Below are positions 51,746 through 60,815 of a stretch of 64,000 nt of DNA, piece by piece. The translations under genes were made by a program, and so were the position numbers. The notes under the pieces are model-generated. The model was not told the origin of the DNA. It saw only the letters and a program-made list of their open reading frames with translations, and made no database searches. The stretch spans positions 1 to 64,000 of the forward strand of contig JBEULG010000012.1 of NCBI GenBank assembly GCA_041287425.1, in the 5' to 3' direction. Each line of letters opens with the position of its first letter. Within the stretch, counting starts at the first letter, position 1. This DNA is from JAFGSI01 sp041287425. Lineage in GTDB: Bacteria > Chloroflexota > Anaerolineae > Anaerolineales > Villigracilaceae.

Positions 51746-52243
51746 TTAACTCCCTGCCTTGACAGTCCGGCGGACGACGGCCGAGTCGTAGGGCGGGGGA
51801 AATTCGCGGCTGAGGCCATCTGCATGTTCCCGCAATTGGCGCTTCAGAAAAGTGACCGCCTGGCTGGTGACGGCGAAATCGGTGATCAGCGTCTCGAAGA
51901 TCAGATTGGTCTCGTTGTGCTCAATCTCGAAAGCGCCCTGATAGGCTTCTTCGAGGTTGGTGATTCCGGCAAGCAGGGCTTCTGGCGAGGGGTACAGCAA
52001 ACGGCGGGCGGAGGCAATCAATTCGATCGAGGCTGGCTGGCATTTCTTTTCGGGGGACAAGCGGCCAAGCAATTCTTCCAGAAAGCGGGCATGACCTCCC
52101 TCTTCACGTTCGTACTTTCTCCAGAAAACGACGACCTCCGGAAGGCTTTCGAATTTGGCAGCCAGACCGCGGTAGAACGACTCGGCGGCGCGCTCCAGGG
52201 CAATGGCCAGGTGAAACAGTTCTTCGATGCTGTTGTTTTGCAT
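51746..52243 (-). CDS. Ferritin-like / rubrerythrin-type diiron protein
   Basis: A 165-residue four-helix protein. Iron ligands are plausible: LERAAESFYRGL near residue 17 (Glu), EREEGGHARFLEEL near 47 (Glu, His), and AFEIEHNETNLIFETL near 108. The rubredoxin Cys4 domain of full rubrerythrins is absent. It may handle peroxide or iron, or oxidise a carrier; not specific. GGAGC precedes ATG 52243. The gene ends about 270 bp from the plus-strand terminator, and the next minus-strand gene starts 1.5 kb upstream. Confidence 0.85.
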   Translation of the reverse strand: MQNNSIEELFHLAIALERAAESFYRGLAAKFESLPEVVVFWRKYEREEGGHARFLEELLGRLSPEKKCQPASIELIASARRLLYPSPEALLAGITNLEEAYQGAFEIEHNETNLIFETLITDFAVTSQAVTFLKRQLREHADGLSREFPPPYDSAVVRRTVKAGS

Positions 52244-52266
52244 GGATTTGCTCCTCGTGAGAAGAT

Positions 52267-53712
52267 TCAGGCAGCGGCGATGGTGTATGTCAAAGCAATC
52301 CAGCGATTTTCGCCGATCTCGCCCCAGCCGTTCAGTTCGCGAGTGACTTCATAGATTTCGTCCTTGCGCGCCACGCCGACGGCCGGGTAGTTGCCGCCGG
52401 GGCCGGCGCGCACGTTGAGGCTGGCAGCCGTGACGCGCACCCGCCGCGCCAGCCGGAAGCCAATGCCCGCGGTCGGGATGATGGCCGAGCGCTCCGGGTT
52501 GGGCAATTCGGTCACCAGGGCCACCTCTTTCCAGGCCTGCCAGAAAATATCGAGAGGATAGGGACGCGCCTCGCCCGCCGCCGGGTCGGTGTAGAGCGGG
52601 TCGTGGACATAGACGTATTTGCAATCAATGCCCACCACCACCGCGAAGTGCGGCCCCTGGAAGGGCCGCTCGGTCAGCCCGGCCTCGGCCAGCACTTTGT
52701 AACGAATCAGGGCGATGACCGGCTTGCTGCTGGCCAGGAAGGTGAACAGGTCGAGGTAAGTCAGGTTGGCGCGGAAGTCAGTCAGCAGCCCCAGGCTGCT
52801 CATCGCGTTGCGAATCTGCAACTGACTCAGATAGGCATCGCCCTGGAAATTGAAGCGCGTGTAGAATTCGTCGGGGGTCATGCGGATGCCCAGGTAAGCC
52901 GCCAGGAGCATAGCGGCCGAGGCGGCGCCGCAATCGTTGCGGTGGGCGTCGGCACCGGGGCCGAGTTGCGAGATGTAGGGGACGGGGAGCAGCGTCGCCG
53001 GGCGCAGGGCCGTGCCGAGGTCGTACTCAACCACCCGGTCGTTCTTGCTGTTGAGGACGCGGTAGCGCGTCAGATGGGGGCTGGCCGGAGCCGGGACGGA
53101 CGAGGCGACCGACGCGCCTGTTTCTCCGCCCCCAGACGCCGACCCGCCCTCGGCGGGCGTCCCGGCGGCAGTCCCGCCGGCCGAGACGGGCGGCTGAACG
53201 GCAACCGCGCCGCCCTCCGGCTGCGGCCGCGCCCCGGCGCGGACCGCCTCGATGGTCAGGTCGGCGACCTGGACATGCAGCGGGTCCCAGCCGATGTGAA
53301 CCGGGGCGTTCCAGTCTTTGGCCGCCAGGGCACGCTTGATGTTGGCGATTTTGTCGGGCGGCAGGTCGAAGTAGATGCCGGTGGTCAGGCCCTGATTCTC
53401 GGCTGCGGCGGCCAGGTGCAGGATGTAGGGCAACTTCGGGCCGAGCGGGCGGTTGTCGTCGATGATGTCGGCAGCCAGGGCCTCTTTGGTCCCATCGGGC
53501 GCGGTGACGTTATGGAAACTGTATTCCAGTCTGCTGCGGCCCTCGCGGAAGGCGCGCAACTGGTCTTCAGGAGAGCGCCAGGCTTCCTGGATGCGCGGCC
53601 GCAACTGGTAACTTTCCATTTCCGCCAGCACGGCCTCGATCTTCTGGCGGAAGACCGGGTGCAGTTCCTGCAATTTTGCGGCGTTACGCGCTTTTCGTTC
53701 CGACTCGAGCAT
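52267..53712 (-). CDS. M15-like peptidase, C39-like papain-fold peptidase and SH3 domain fusion
   Basis: A 481-residue three-part protein. Residues ~1-165 resemble M15-type peptidoglycan peptidases (PRIQEAWRSPEDQLRAF, YSFHNV, DIIDDNR, GWDPLHVQ). A Pro/Gly/Ala linker is at ~166-205. Residues ~240-400 form a C39_2 papain-like domain with Cys in HRNDCGAASAAML, His in GPHFAVVVGID and Asp in YVHDPLY. The tail (~420-475) is a bacterial SH3 domain (SLNVRAGPGGNYPAVG). There is no signal peptide, unlike most wall enzymes, so it may be intracellular or exported by another route. The ATG at 53712 has AGAGG upstream; it follows the CPBP gene by 71 bp. Confidence 0.83.
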   Translation of the reverse strand: MLESERKARNAAKLQELHPVFRQKIEAVLAEMESYQLRPRIQEAWRSPEDQLRAFREGRSRLEYSFHNVTAPDGTKEALAADIIDDNRPLGPKLPYILHLAAAAENQGLTTGIYFDLPPDKIANIKRALAAKDWNAPVHIGWDPLHVQVADLTIEAVRAGARPQPEGGAVAVQPPVSAGGTAAGTPAEGGSASGGGETGASVASSVPAPASPHLTRYRVLNSKNDRVVEYDLGTALRPATLLPVPYISQLGPGADAHRNDCGAASAAMLLAAYLGIRMTPDEFYTRFNFQGDAYLSQLQIRNAMSSLGLLTDFRANLTYLDLFTFLASSKPVIALIRYKVLAEAGLTERPFQGPHFAVVVGIDCKYVYVHDPLYTDPAAGEARPYPLDIFWQAWKEVALVTELPNPERSAIIPTAGIGFRLARRVRVTAASLNVRAGPGGNYPAVGVARKDEIYEVTRELNGWGEIGENRWIALTYTIAAA

Positions 53713-53783
53713 GGCGTACCTCTACTCCGGGCAGCATGCATACTATACCTGGAATTGCCAGGTTGCGCAACTGGTTGACGGCC

Positions 53784-54617
53784 TCACGGGAACAAAAGCG
53801 GCACCAGAACATGCAGCACCAAATCGGTAGAGAAATGGCCCATCATGGCGCTTTCCAGTCCGTGCTTCATATAGAGCCAGCCGAAGAGAATTCCCAGCAG
53901 GGCATTCATGAGCAGCGTGTTGAGCAGGGCCAGCGGAGTCACCAGATCGAGGCTGGTGGCGAGGGGAAAATGGAGCAGACCAAAAGCAACCGCGCTCAAG
54001 ATGTTCGCTCCCCACAGCACAAAGAGCCGCGGCTTACCCTCTGGCGTGCGCCAGATCAAACTTCCCAGCCAGGCCAGGCCGCTCATCAGGAAGAGGCGCA
54101 GCATGATTTCCTCGGTGACGCCGGCCGAAATAGAGGCCAGGAAACCCATCCAGGGCGGAGGCGCTTGAATGTTGGGGACTTCGAGGCCCAGGCGGGCATA
54201 ATCGGCCTCGATCAAGATGCCAAAGGCAGACGAGAGGCCGACCACCACTGCTCCACCCAGCAGTCCGCTGACGAAGCCCCACAGCAGAGCCTTGCCGGCA
54301 AACGCTTTGAGCGGCCGGCGGTCGAACCAGCCTTGCAGAATCGGCGCGCCCAGCCCAAGCCGGCCGGCGGCCAGCAGGCCGAGCGCCACCAGAGGGAAGA
54401 GCAGGCCGCCATTGCAAACCTGGCCGACGACGGTCATCACCAGAGCGCTCGCCTCCCCGCCGCCGAGCGCAGCCAGCGTCTCGGGGTCGGTCAACGCCAG
54501 GGCATAGGGGATGACAAGAAAAGAGGCCACGAAGCCCAACAGGCCGAGGGTCAGGAACAGCCGCCAATCGAAGGCCTTAGGGGCGGGCAGCGCCGGGGAG
54601 GGGGAGGTTTCGTTCAT
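53784..54617 (-). CDS. CPBP-family intramembrane metalloprotease
   Basis: A 277-residue integral membrane protein with about seven helices. The catalytic signature is EEIMLRLFL near residue 167 (EExxxR), then HFPLA near 215 and HFSTDLVLH near 262. This is the Abi/CPBP (Rce1-type) fold; members cleave prenylated or bacteriocin-related substrates in eukaryotes and some bacteria, or act in immunity, but many are uncharacterised. AGGAGA precedes ATG 54617. The gene is divergent from marR, with the miniature element copy 2 between them. Confidence 0.9.
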   Translation of the reverse strand: MNETSPSPALPAPKAFDWRLFLTLGLLGFVASFLVIPYALALTDPETLAALGGGEASALVMTVVGQVCNGGLLFPLVALGLLAAGRLGLGAPILQGWFDRRPLKAFAGKALLWGFVSGLLGGAVVVGLSSAFGILIEADYARLGLEVPNIQAPPPWMGFLASISAGVTEEIMLRLFLMSGLAWLGSLIWRTPEGKPRLFVLWGANILSAVAFGLLHFPLATSLDLVTPLALLNTLLMNALLGILFGWLYMKHGLESAMMGHFSTDLVLHVLVPLLFP

Positions 54618-54751
54618 GCAGGTCTCCTGAAAAGGTCTGTTGCACGGCAGACTATTGGAGCGGTTGTACCCGACAATTCAATTCTTGACAAGGGCAAGAG
54701 ATTGCCTGCTCGCAGCGCGGCGCGGCCGATGCGAGGCACGAACGCTTTCCT

Positions 54752-54912
54752 GGTGATTGCCCACAACTCGAATCGCGGGGCTAAAGCCGCCTGCTCAGTA
54801 CATGAAAGTCCGCTCAAGCGGACTCAGAGTCGGCTTCGAGCCGACTTTCAGGCTCTGAGGCAGGACTTTAGTCCGCCGGATCAAGGTGTACCAAAGGATG
54901 TGGGTAATCACC
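54752..54912 (-). mobile_element. MITE-like miniature element, copy 2 (R5)
   Basis: The ends are GGTGATTGCCCACA (54752-54765) and TGTGGGTAATCACC (54899-54912), one mismatch. A perfect 10-bp direct repeat ACGCTTTCCT flanks it at 54742-54751 and 54915-54924, allowing AG beyond the right end. The body matches copy 1 in reverse orientation. It is non-coding. Confidence 0.82.
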
Positions 54913-54925
54913 AGACGCTTTCCTC

Positions 54926-54954
54926 TTGACAAACCGGCCAGAAGGCGATATATT
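54926..54954 (+). promoter_or_regulatory. Sigma70-type promoter of the marR-ABC exporter operon
   Basis: TTGACA (54926-54931), 17-bp spacer, TATATT (54949-54954). It begins 13 bp after the miniature element ends, within and just after the target duplication. Confidence 0.8.
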
Positions 54955-54968
54955 CAAGCCCGCTTAAC

Positions 54969-54987
54969 TAATTAGAGATATTAATTA
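54969..54987 (+). promoter_or_regulatory. Inverted repeat, likely MarR operator
   Basis: TAATTA at 54969-54974 and 54982-54987, separated by 7 nt, lies between the expected +1 (~54961) and the marR ATG. Site and AT-richness fit MarR autorepression; inference. Confidence 0.55.
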
Positions 54988-55430
54988 TGCAGACCGATAA
55001 ACAATTTTCCGAGGTGGTCCGCGAGTGGGCCAAAGTCTTCATGCACCGTTCCGGCCGCGATTTCAAGCGTTTCATGGACGCCACCGGCCTGTCGTTCTCG
55101 CAACTCAACATCCTGATGCGGATGATGCACGAGGACTGCATTGGCGTCTCGGACCTGGGGGAAAAAATGGGCATCACCAACGCCGCCGCCAGCCAGGCTG
55201 TTGACCGGCTGGTCCAAATGGGACTGGTCGAGCGGAGCGAAGATCCCCACGATCGGCGCGCCAAACGGCTTAAACTGACCCCCGACGGCCTGGCACTCAT
55301 CAAAAAGGGAATCGAAGCGCGCAGCCAGTGGGTCGAAAACATCACCCAATCCCTGACCACCGAACAACAAGAAATGGTCATCCGCGCCCTGACGCTGCTC
55401 ACCGACGCCGCCCGCCAAATGGAAGATTGA
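54987..55430 (+). CDS. MarR-family transcriptional regulator
   Basis: A 147-residue winged-helix protein. The HTH is about residues 50-85 (GVSDLGEKMGITNAAASQAVDRL) and the wing holds EDPHDRRAKRLKLTPDG. MarR proteins are dimeric repressors released by small ligands. The gene stands just before a heterodimeric ABC exporter, and 67 bp separate it from the first exporter gene, so it most likely controls that exporter. There is no Shine-Dalgarno; the leader is only about 26 nt and contains the presumed operator. Confidence 0.93.
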   Translation: MQTDKQFSEVVREWAKVFMHRSGRDFKRFMDATGLSFSQLNILMRMMHEDCIGVSDLGEKMGITNAAASQAVDRLVQMGLVERSEDPHDRRAKRLKLTPDGLALIKKGIEARSQWVENITQSLTTEQQEMVIRALTLLTDAARQMED

Positions 55431-55497
55431 ACCCCATCGCCGCCCCAGCCACTCCGCGTGACGGCTCACCTTCTTCGTTCGGGAGTTTCGCTTTTCT

Positions 55498-57732
55498 ATG
55501 CTCCGTCTCTTCAAATATCTCAAACCTTATAGCCTCTTGATTCTGTTCGCCATTGCGCTGCTCTTCGTGCAGGCCAACGCCGACCTGGCCCTGCCCGACT
55601 ACATGTCGAAAATCGTCAATAACGGCATCCAGCAAGGCGGCATCGAAAACGCCGTGCCGGAGGCTATCCGTCAGGTCGAGATGGACCGGCTGCTTCTCTT
55701 CATGAACGACGAAGAGAAGACGCTGGTCCTCAGCCATTACAGGTTGGTGGATTCAAATGCCGCCGACTATGCGACACTGATTCAAAAATATCCTGCTCTG
55801 GCCGACGAACCCGTTTATGTGCTGAATCCCGTCGATCGGACGGTCATCGAGCAACTGAACCCCGTCCTGGGCAAAGCCTGGCTGGTGGTTGCCAGCCTCG
55901 AGCGAATCGCCGCCGACCCGCAAGCCGCCGCCGCGATGGGACAGATGCTCGGCCTGGGCGCTCCGCCCCCCGGCGAAGACATTTTCTCCGCCCTGGCCAA
56001 TCTTCCCCCCGCGCCGCGCGCCCAGATTACCAGCATGATCCAGGAGCGATTCGCCACCCTGGGCGACAGCATGATTACCCAGATGGCAGTGGGCGCGGTC
56101 AAAGAAGAATACCTCGCCCTCGGCATGGATACCGACCGATTACAGAGCGACTACATCTTGCGCATCGGCGGGGCAATGCTGCTCCTGACCTTGCTTTCCA
56201 TCGCCTGTACGATTGCGGTCGGATTTCTGTCCGCCAGGACGGCTGCCGGCCTGGCGCGCGATCTGCGCCGTGAGGTCTTTCGCAAGGTGGAAAGTTTCTC
56301 CAGCGCCGAATTCGACCGCTTCTCCACGGCCTCCCTCATCACCCGCTCAACCAACGATGTGACCCAAATCCAGATGGTCGTCATCATGATGATGCGGATG
56401 GTCATCTACGCCCCGATCATCGGCATCGGCGGCATCATCCGCGCCCTGGGCAAGAGCACCTCCATGTGGTGGATCATCGCCCTGGCGGTCATCGTGCTGC
56501 TCGGCCTGGTGTTGACGGTCTTCTCGATCGCCCTGCCGAAGTTCAAAGCCATCCAAAATCTGGTGGATCGCCTGAACCTGGTCATGCGCGAGAACCTTTC
56601 GGGCATGATGGTCATCCGCGCCTTCAACATGCAGGAATACGAGGAAAAGCGCTTCGACAAGGCCAACCAGGACCTGACCGGTATCAGTTTGTTCATCAAC
56701 CGCGTCATGGTGGTGATGATGCCGATCATGATGCTCATCATGAATGGCCTTTCCCTGGCAATCATCTGGGTAGGCGCTCATCAGGTGGCTCAATCGCAGA
56801 TGCAGGTCGGCGACATGATGGCCTTCCTCCAGTACGCCATGCAAATCGTGTTCGCCTTCCTGATGATGTCGTTCATGTTCATCATGCTGCCGCGCGCTTC
56901 CGTCTCGGCAGGGCGCATCGCTGAAGTGCTCGAAACCGAGGTTTCCATCAAGGACCCCGAAAGGCCGGCCCAATTCGGCGAACCGTTCCGCCCGCAGGTG
57001 GAATTCCGCAACGTCTCTTTCCGCTACCCTGGCGCGCAGGAGGATGTGTTGCACAACATCAACTTCACCGCCAGGCCAGGCGAAACGATTGGCATCATCG
57101 GCTCGACGGGGTCGGGCAAGTCAACGGTCGTAAGTCTGATTCCGCGTTTTTACGATGTAACCGAGGGCGCTATTCTTATCAACGGCATGGATATCCGTCA
57201 GGTCGCCCAGCACGACCTGCGGGCCAAGATCGGCTACGTTCCCCAAAAAGGCATGCTCTTCTCAGGCACAATCGAGAGCAATTTGAAATACGCCGACGAA
57301 AATGCAAACAGCGTCGAACTGAAAGAAGCCGCCGACATCGCCCAGGCCAGTGAATTCATCTTCGCCAAAGAAGAGGGTTTGCAGGCTGAAATTGCTCAGG
57401 GCGGCGCGAACGTCTCCGGCGGGCAGAAACAGCGCCTCTCGATTGCCCGCGCCCTGGTCAAGAAAGCGCCGATTTACATCTTTGATGACAGTTTCTCGGC
57501 GCTGGACTTCAAAACAGACGCGGCCCTGCGCCGGGCGCTGCACGAGAAAATCAAAGGAAGCACCGTTTTCATCGTCAGCCAGCGCGTCGCAACGATTATG
57601 AACGCCGACCAGATTCTCGTCCTGGACGAGGGCAAAATTGTCGGCAAAGGCAAACATCGAGAACTCATGGAGACTTGTGAGGTGTACCGCGACATTGCAC
57701 TCTCTCAAATCGGTCAGGAGGCGTTGAAATGA
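55498..57732 (+). CDS. Heterodimeric ABC exporter subunit with degenerate catalytic site
   Basis: A 744-residue fused exporter half. Membrane segments are at ~10-30 and, after an unusually long ~190-residue insert, at ~220-243, 300-345, 410-430 and 445-480. The NBD has Walker A GSTGSGKST near 535 and signature VSGGQKQRLSIARAL near 640. Walker B ends IFDDSFSALD, with Asp for the catalytic Glu, and the switch His is Gln (IVSQRVATI). This matches the inactive half of TM287/288- or BmrCD-type exporters. The ATG 55498 lacks a strong Shine-Dalgarno. It overlaps the next gene by ATGA. Confidence 0.92.
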   Translation: MLRLFKYLKPYSLLILFAIALLFVQANADLALPDYMSKIVNNGIQQGGIENAVPEAIRQVEMDRLLLFMNDEEKTLVLSHYRLVDSNAADYATLIQKYPALADEPVYVLNPVDRTVIEQLNPVLGKAWLVVASLERIAADPQAAAAMGQMLGLGAPPPGEDIFSALANLPPAPRAQITSMIQERFATLGDSMITQMAVGAVKEEYLALGMDTDRLQSDYILRIGGAMLLLTLLSIACTIAVGFLSARTAAGLARDLRREVFRKVESFSSAEFDRFSTASLITRSTNDVTQIQMVVIMMMRMVIYAPIIGIGGIIRALGKSTSMWWIIALAVIVLLGLVLTVFSIALPKFKAIQNLVDRLNLVMRENLSGMMVIRAFNMQEYEEKRFDKANQDLTGISLFINRVMVVMMPIMMLIMNGLSLAIIWVGAHQVAQSQMQVGDMMAFLQYAMQIVFAFLMMSFMFIMLPRASVSAGRIAEVLETEVSIKDPERPAQFGEPFRPQVEFRNVSFRYPGAQEDVLHNINFTARPGETIGIIGSTGSGKSTVVSLIPRFYDVTEGAILINGMDIRQVAQHDLRAKIGYVPQKGMLFSGTIESNLKYADENANSVELKEAADIAQASEFIFAKEEGLQAEIAQGGANVSGGQKQRLSIARALVKKAPIYIFDDSFSALDFKTDAALRRALHEKIKGSTVFIVSQRVATIMNADQILVLDEGKIVGKGKHRELMETCEVYRDIALSQIGQEALK

Positions 57733-59603
57733 GCAATCAAAACGCCCCGGCTGCAACCAATCGCCCCCCTCGGCCGGTCGGCCCCTTCGGGCACGGCGGT
57801 CCGCGGGCGATGATGAAAGGCGAGAAGGCCCGCGATTTTCGCGGCACCATGCGCAAACTCATCGAATACCTGGGCAGGTATCGCCTGGCGATTCTGGCGT
57901 CCATGCTCATTGCAGTCGCCTCGACCGTCTTTTCAATCGTCGGCCCCAAAATTCTGGGCAGAGCCACCACGAAACTCTTCGAAGGCGTCCTTGGCCAGAT
58001 TACCGGCACGGGCACAGGTATTGATTTCGAATACATCGGCAATATCCTCCTCACCGTGCTGGCCCTCTATGTTTTCTCCGCCCTGCTGAGTTACCTCCAG
58101 GGCTGGATTATGGCCGACATCTCGGCCAACATCGCCTATCGTTTCCGCCGCGACATTGCCGAGAAAATTGACCGCATGCCGCTGCGCTACTTCGACGGCA
58201 CGAATCACGGCGAGGTGCTCTCGCGCGTGACGAATGACGTGGATACGGTCAATCAGACCCTGAGTCAGAGTCTGACTCAAATCATCACCTCCGTCACCAC
58301 CGTCGTCGGAGTGCTGGTGATGATGTTCTCCATCAGTTGGCTGATGACGCTGGTGGCGCTTCTGATTGTGCCGCTTTCGCTCGTGCTCATCAGCGTGGTC
58401 GTCAAACATTCCCAGAAATACTTCAAGCAGCAGCAAGATTATCTGGGGCATGTCAACGGCCACATTGAAGAAATGTACGGCGGGCATGTCGTGGTCAAGG
58501 CTTTCAACGGCGAGGCCCGCAGCATCGCCCGCTTCGACAGCCTGAACGACATCCTCTACGCCTCTGCCTGGAAATCGCAATTCCTCTCCGGCTTGATGAT
58601 GCCCATGATGAACTTCATCGGCAACCTGGGCTATGTGGCTGTCAGCATCTTGGGCGGCTACCTGGCCATCAAGCGGAGCATCACGGTTGGGGATATTCAG
58701 GCATTCATTCAATACGTCCGCTCGTTTACGCAGCCGATGATGCAAATTGCCAATGTCTCCAACGTTCTCCAGCAAACGGCGGCCGCGGCAGAACGGGTGT
58801 TCGAATTTCTGGGCGAAGAGGAGGAGATTCCCGACCCGACCGAACCGGTGCAGTTGCACGATTTCCAGGGCCGCGTCGACTTCAAAAACGTCCGCTTTGG
58901 CTACACGCCAGACCGCATCATCATCCACGACTTCAGTTTCTACGCCGAGCCTGGCCAACGCATCGCCATCGTCGGGCCAACCGGCGCCGGCAAGACGACG
59001 ATGGTCAAACTGCTGATGCGCTTCTACGATGTCAACGGCGGAGCCATCCTGCTCGATGGGCACGACATCCGCAACTTCCGGCGCGGCGACCTGCGCTGCA
59101 TGTTCGGCATGGTGTTGCAGGATACCTGGCTCTTCAACGGGACCATCATGGAAAATATCCGCTACGGACGCATCACGGCCACCGATGAAGAGGTGATCGC
59201 CGCGGCCAAAGCCGCTCACGCCGACCACTTCATCCGCGCCCTGCCGGGCGGTTACGATTTCGTCCTAAACGAAGAGACGACCAACATCTCGGCCGGGCAG
59301 AAACAGTTGCTGACCATCGCCCGCGCCATCCTGACCGATCCCAACATCCTCATCCTCGATGAGGCGACCAGTTCGGTGGATACCCACACCGAGGTGTTGA
59401 TTCAGAAAGCCATGCAAAACCTGATGAAAGGCCGCACCTCGTTCATCATCGCCCATCGTCTCTCCACCATCCGCGACGCCGACTGGATTCTGGTCATGAA
59501 CAACGGCGATATCGTGGAACAGGGCAGACACGAGAAATTGCTGGCCAAAGGCGGTTTCTACGCCGAACTGTACAACAGTCAGTTCGAGGGCAAAACCCAG
59601 TAA
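57729..59603 (+). CDS. Heterodimeric ABC exporter subunit with canonical Walker B
   Basis: A 624-residue half. The TMD spans residues ~45-345. The NBD has Walker A GPTGAGKTT near 415, Walker B ILILDEATSSVD near 535 with catalytic Glu, and the switch His in FIIAHRLST. Its signature is ISAGQKQLLTIARAI, where Gly is replaced by Ala (SAGQ for SGGQ), so it faces the partner's degenerate Walker B and completes one inactive site. With its partner it should export hydrophobic compounds; the substrate is unknown. It ends before a terminator shared with the GH130 gene. Confidence 0.94.
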   Translation: MSNQNAPAATNRPPRPVGPFGHGGPRAMMKGEKARDFRGTMRKLIEYLGRYRLAILASMLIAVASTVFSIVGPKILGRATTKLFEGVLGQITGTGTGIDFEYIGNILLTVLALYVFSALLSYLQGWIMADISANIAYRFRRDIAEKIDRMPLRYFDGTNHGEVLSRVTNDVDTVNQTLSQSLTQIITSVTTVVGVLVMMFSISWLMTLVALLIVPLSLVLISVVVKHSQKYFKQQQDYLGHVNGHIEEMYGGHVVVKAFNGEARSIARFDSLNDILYASAWKSQFLSGLMMPMMNFIGNLGYVAVSILGGYLAIKRSITVGDIQAFIQYVRSFTQPMMQIANVSNVLQQTAAAAERVFEFLGEEEEIPDPTEPVQLHDFQGRVDFKNVRFGYTPDRIIIHDFSFYAEPGQRIAIVGPTGAGKTTMVKLLMRFYDVNGGAILLDGHDIRNFRRGDLRCMFGMVLQDTWLFNGTIMENIRYGRITATDEEVIAAAKAAHADHFIRALPGGYDFVLNEETTNISAGQKQLLTIARAILTDPNILILDEATSSVDTHTEVLIQKAMQNLMKGRTSFIIAHRLSTIRDADWILVMNNGDIVEQGRHEKLLAKGGFYAELYNSQFEGKTQ

Positions 59604-59610
59604 TAATGAG

Positions 59611-59642
59611 AAGAACCCGGTCCGTGAAAAGGCCGGGTTCTT
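59611..59642. terminator. Bidirectional terminator between exporter and GH130 genes
   Basis: Stem AAGAACCCGG/CCGGGTTCTT; CATCG follows on the plus strand, CTCATTATTAC on the minus. Confidence 0.8.
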
Positions 59643-59647
59643 CATCG

Positions 59648-60625
59648 TCAGAGAGCATTGGAAGCAAGAAAATCGAGCACTTCGTCAACGCGGCAGAAGG
59701 CCAGTGCCGTGACCGTGTCCGCCCCGCCGTAGTAGATGGCGATCCGCCCGGTGGGAGCGTCGACCAGGGCAGCGCAGGGAAAGGCCACATTCGGCACGTC
59801 GCCAACGCATTCGTAGAGCGTCTGCGGCGAGAGCAGGTAGGGGCCGGCGCGGCGAATCACCTTCCAGGGTTTATCCAGGTCGAGCAAAGCGGCGCTGAAC
59901 GAATAGACGAAACCATTGCATGAAGTCAGCACGCCGTGATAGAAAAGCAGCCAGCCCGCATCGGTCTCTATGGGGACTGGCCCGGCCCCAATTTTGGTGC
60001 TCTGCCAGCCGCCGGCCGTCCCCATCACGAAACGATGTTCGCCCCAGTGAATCATGTCGGGACTCTGGCTGAGGTAGATGTCGCCGAAGGGGGTATGGCC
60101 GTTGTCGGACGGACGGTTGAGCATCACATACTTGCCGTTGATTTTGCGGGGAAAGGGGACGCCGTTGCGGTTGTACGGCAGGAGGGCATTTTCCAGAAAG
60201 TAAAACTTCTCGAAATCGAAGGTGTAGCCCACGCCAATGGTGGGACCATGATAGCCGTTGCACCACATGACATAATAGCGGTCTTCGATCCAGCAGACGC
60301 GCGGGTCGTAGCGGTAATAGGTGAACGCCGCCTCGGGGTCGTCACACAACCATTCAATTGGCTCGTTGTCAATTTGCCAGTGGAATCCGTCTGGGCTGAA
60401 CCCACGATGAATGTCCATGTGGCGACGCCTGTCATCGCAGCGGAAAACGCCGGCGAACGCGCCGTTGAAGGCCACCACCGCGCTGTTGAAAATGCTGTTC
60501 GAAGAGGGGATCGAATCGCGCCGGATAATCGGGTTCTGACTATAGCGCCAGACGACATCCGAGCAACCGGCGGGGCGTTCCTCCCAGGGAATATTGGGAA
60601 GCGGGGAACCAATCACTTTGGCCAT
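59648..60625 (-). CDS. Glycoside hydrolase/phosphorylase family 130 protein
   Basis: A 325-residue five-bladed beta-propeller enzyme. SSNSIFNSAVVAF, GVFRCDDRRRHMDIH, EAAFTYYRYDPRVCW, GWLLFYHGV and IAIYYGGADT correspond to GH130 conserved blades; the Asp in YDPRV is the presumed acid/base-region residue. GH130 members phosphorolyse beta-mannosides such as mannosyl-N-acetylglucosamine, mannosylglucose or mannobiose; which one cannot be told. There is no signal peptide, so it acts in the cytosol. ATG 60625 has AGGAG; a longer frame to 60685 is not needed. No sugar transporter is adjacent. Confidence 0.9.
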   Translation of the reverse strand: MAKVIGSPLPNIPWEERPAGCSDVVWRYSQNPIIRRDSIPSSNSIFNSAVVAFNGAFAGVFRCDDRRRHMDIHRGFSPDGFHWQIDNEPIEWLCDDPEAAFTYYRYDPRVCWIEDRYYVMWCNGYHGPTIGVGYTFDFEKFYFLENALLPYNRNGVPFPRKINGKYVMLNRPSDNGHTPFGDIYLSQSPDMIHWGEHRFVMGTAGGWQSTKIGAGPVPIETDAGWLLFYHGVLTSCNGFVYSFSAALLDLDKPWKVIRRAGPYLLSPQTLYECVGDVPNVAFPCAALVDAPTGRIAIYYGGADTVTALAFCRVDEVLDFLASNAL

Positions 60626-60815
60626 AGGGAACTCCTGGAGATATGATATCGGCAGTACAAGTTTATCACGACTCCTTTTCTGCAATAGACTTTATTCGGA
60701 ATAACCGCCATGGCGCGGAGAACGCCAAGAATGTCCTACATTCGCCAAGAAAATCCTCGGCAGCGAAGGTGATTGCAAAAAAGGCAACGACCGAGGCGGC
60801 CATTTTGGCGGGGGA

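Noticed and set aside
53784..54617. CPBP protease as part of an abortive-infection defence system
   Set aside because: The family is diverse and no toxin, antitoxin or other defence gene is adjacent.
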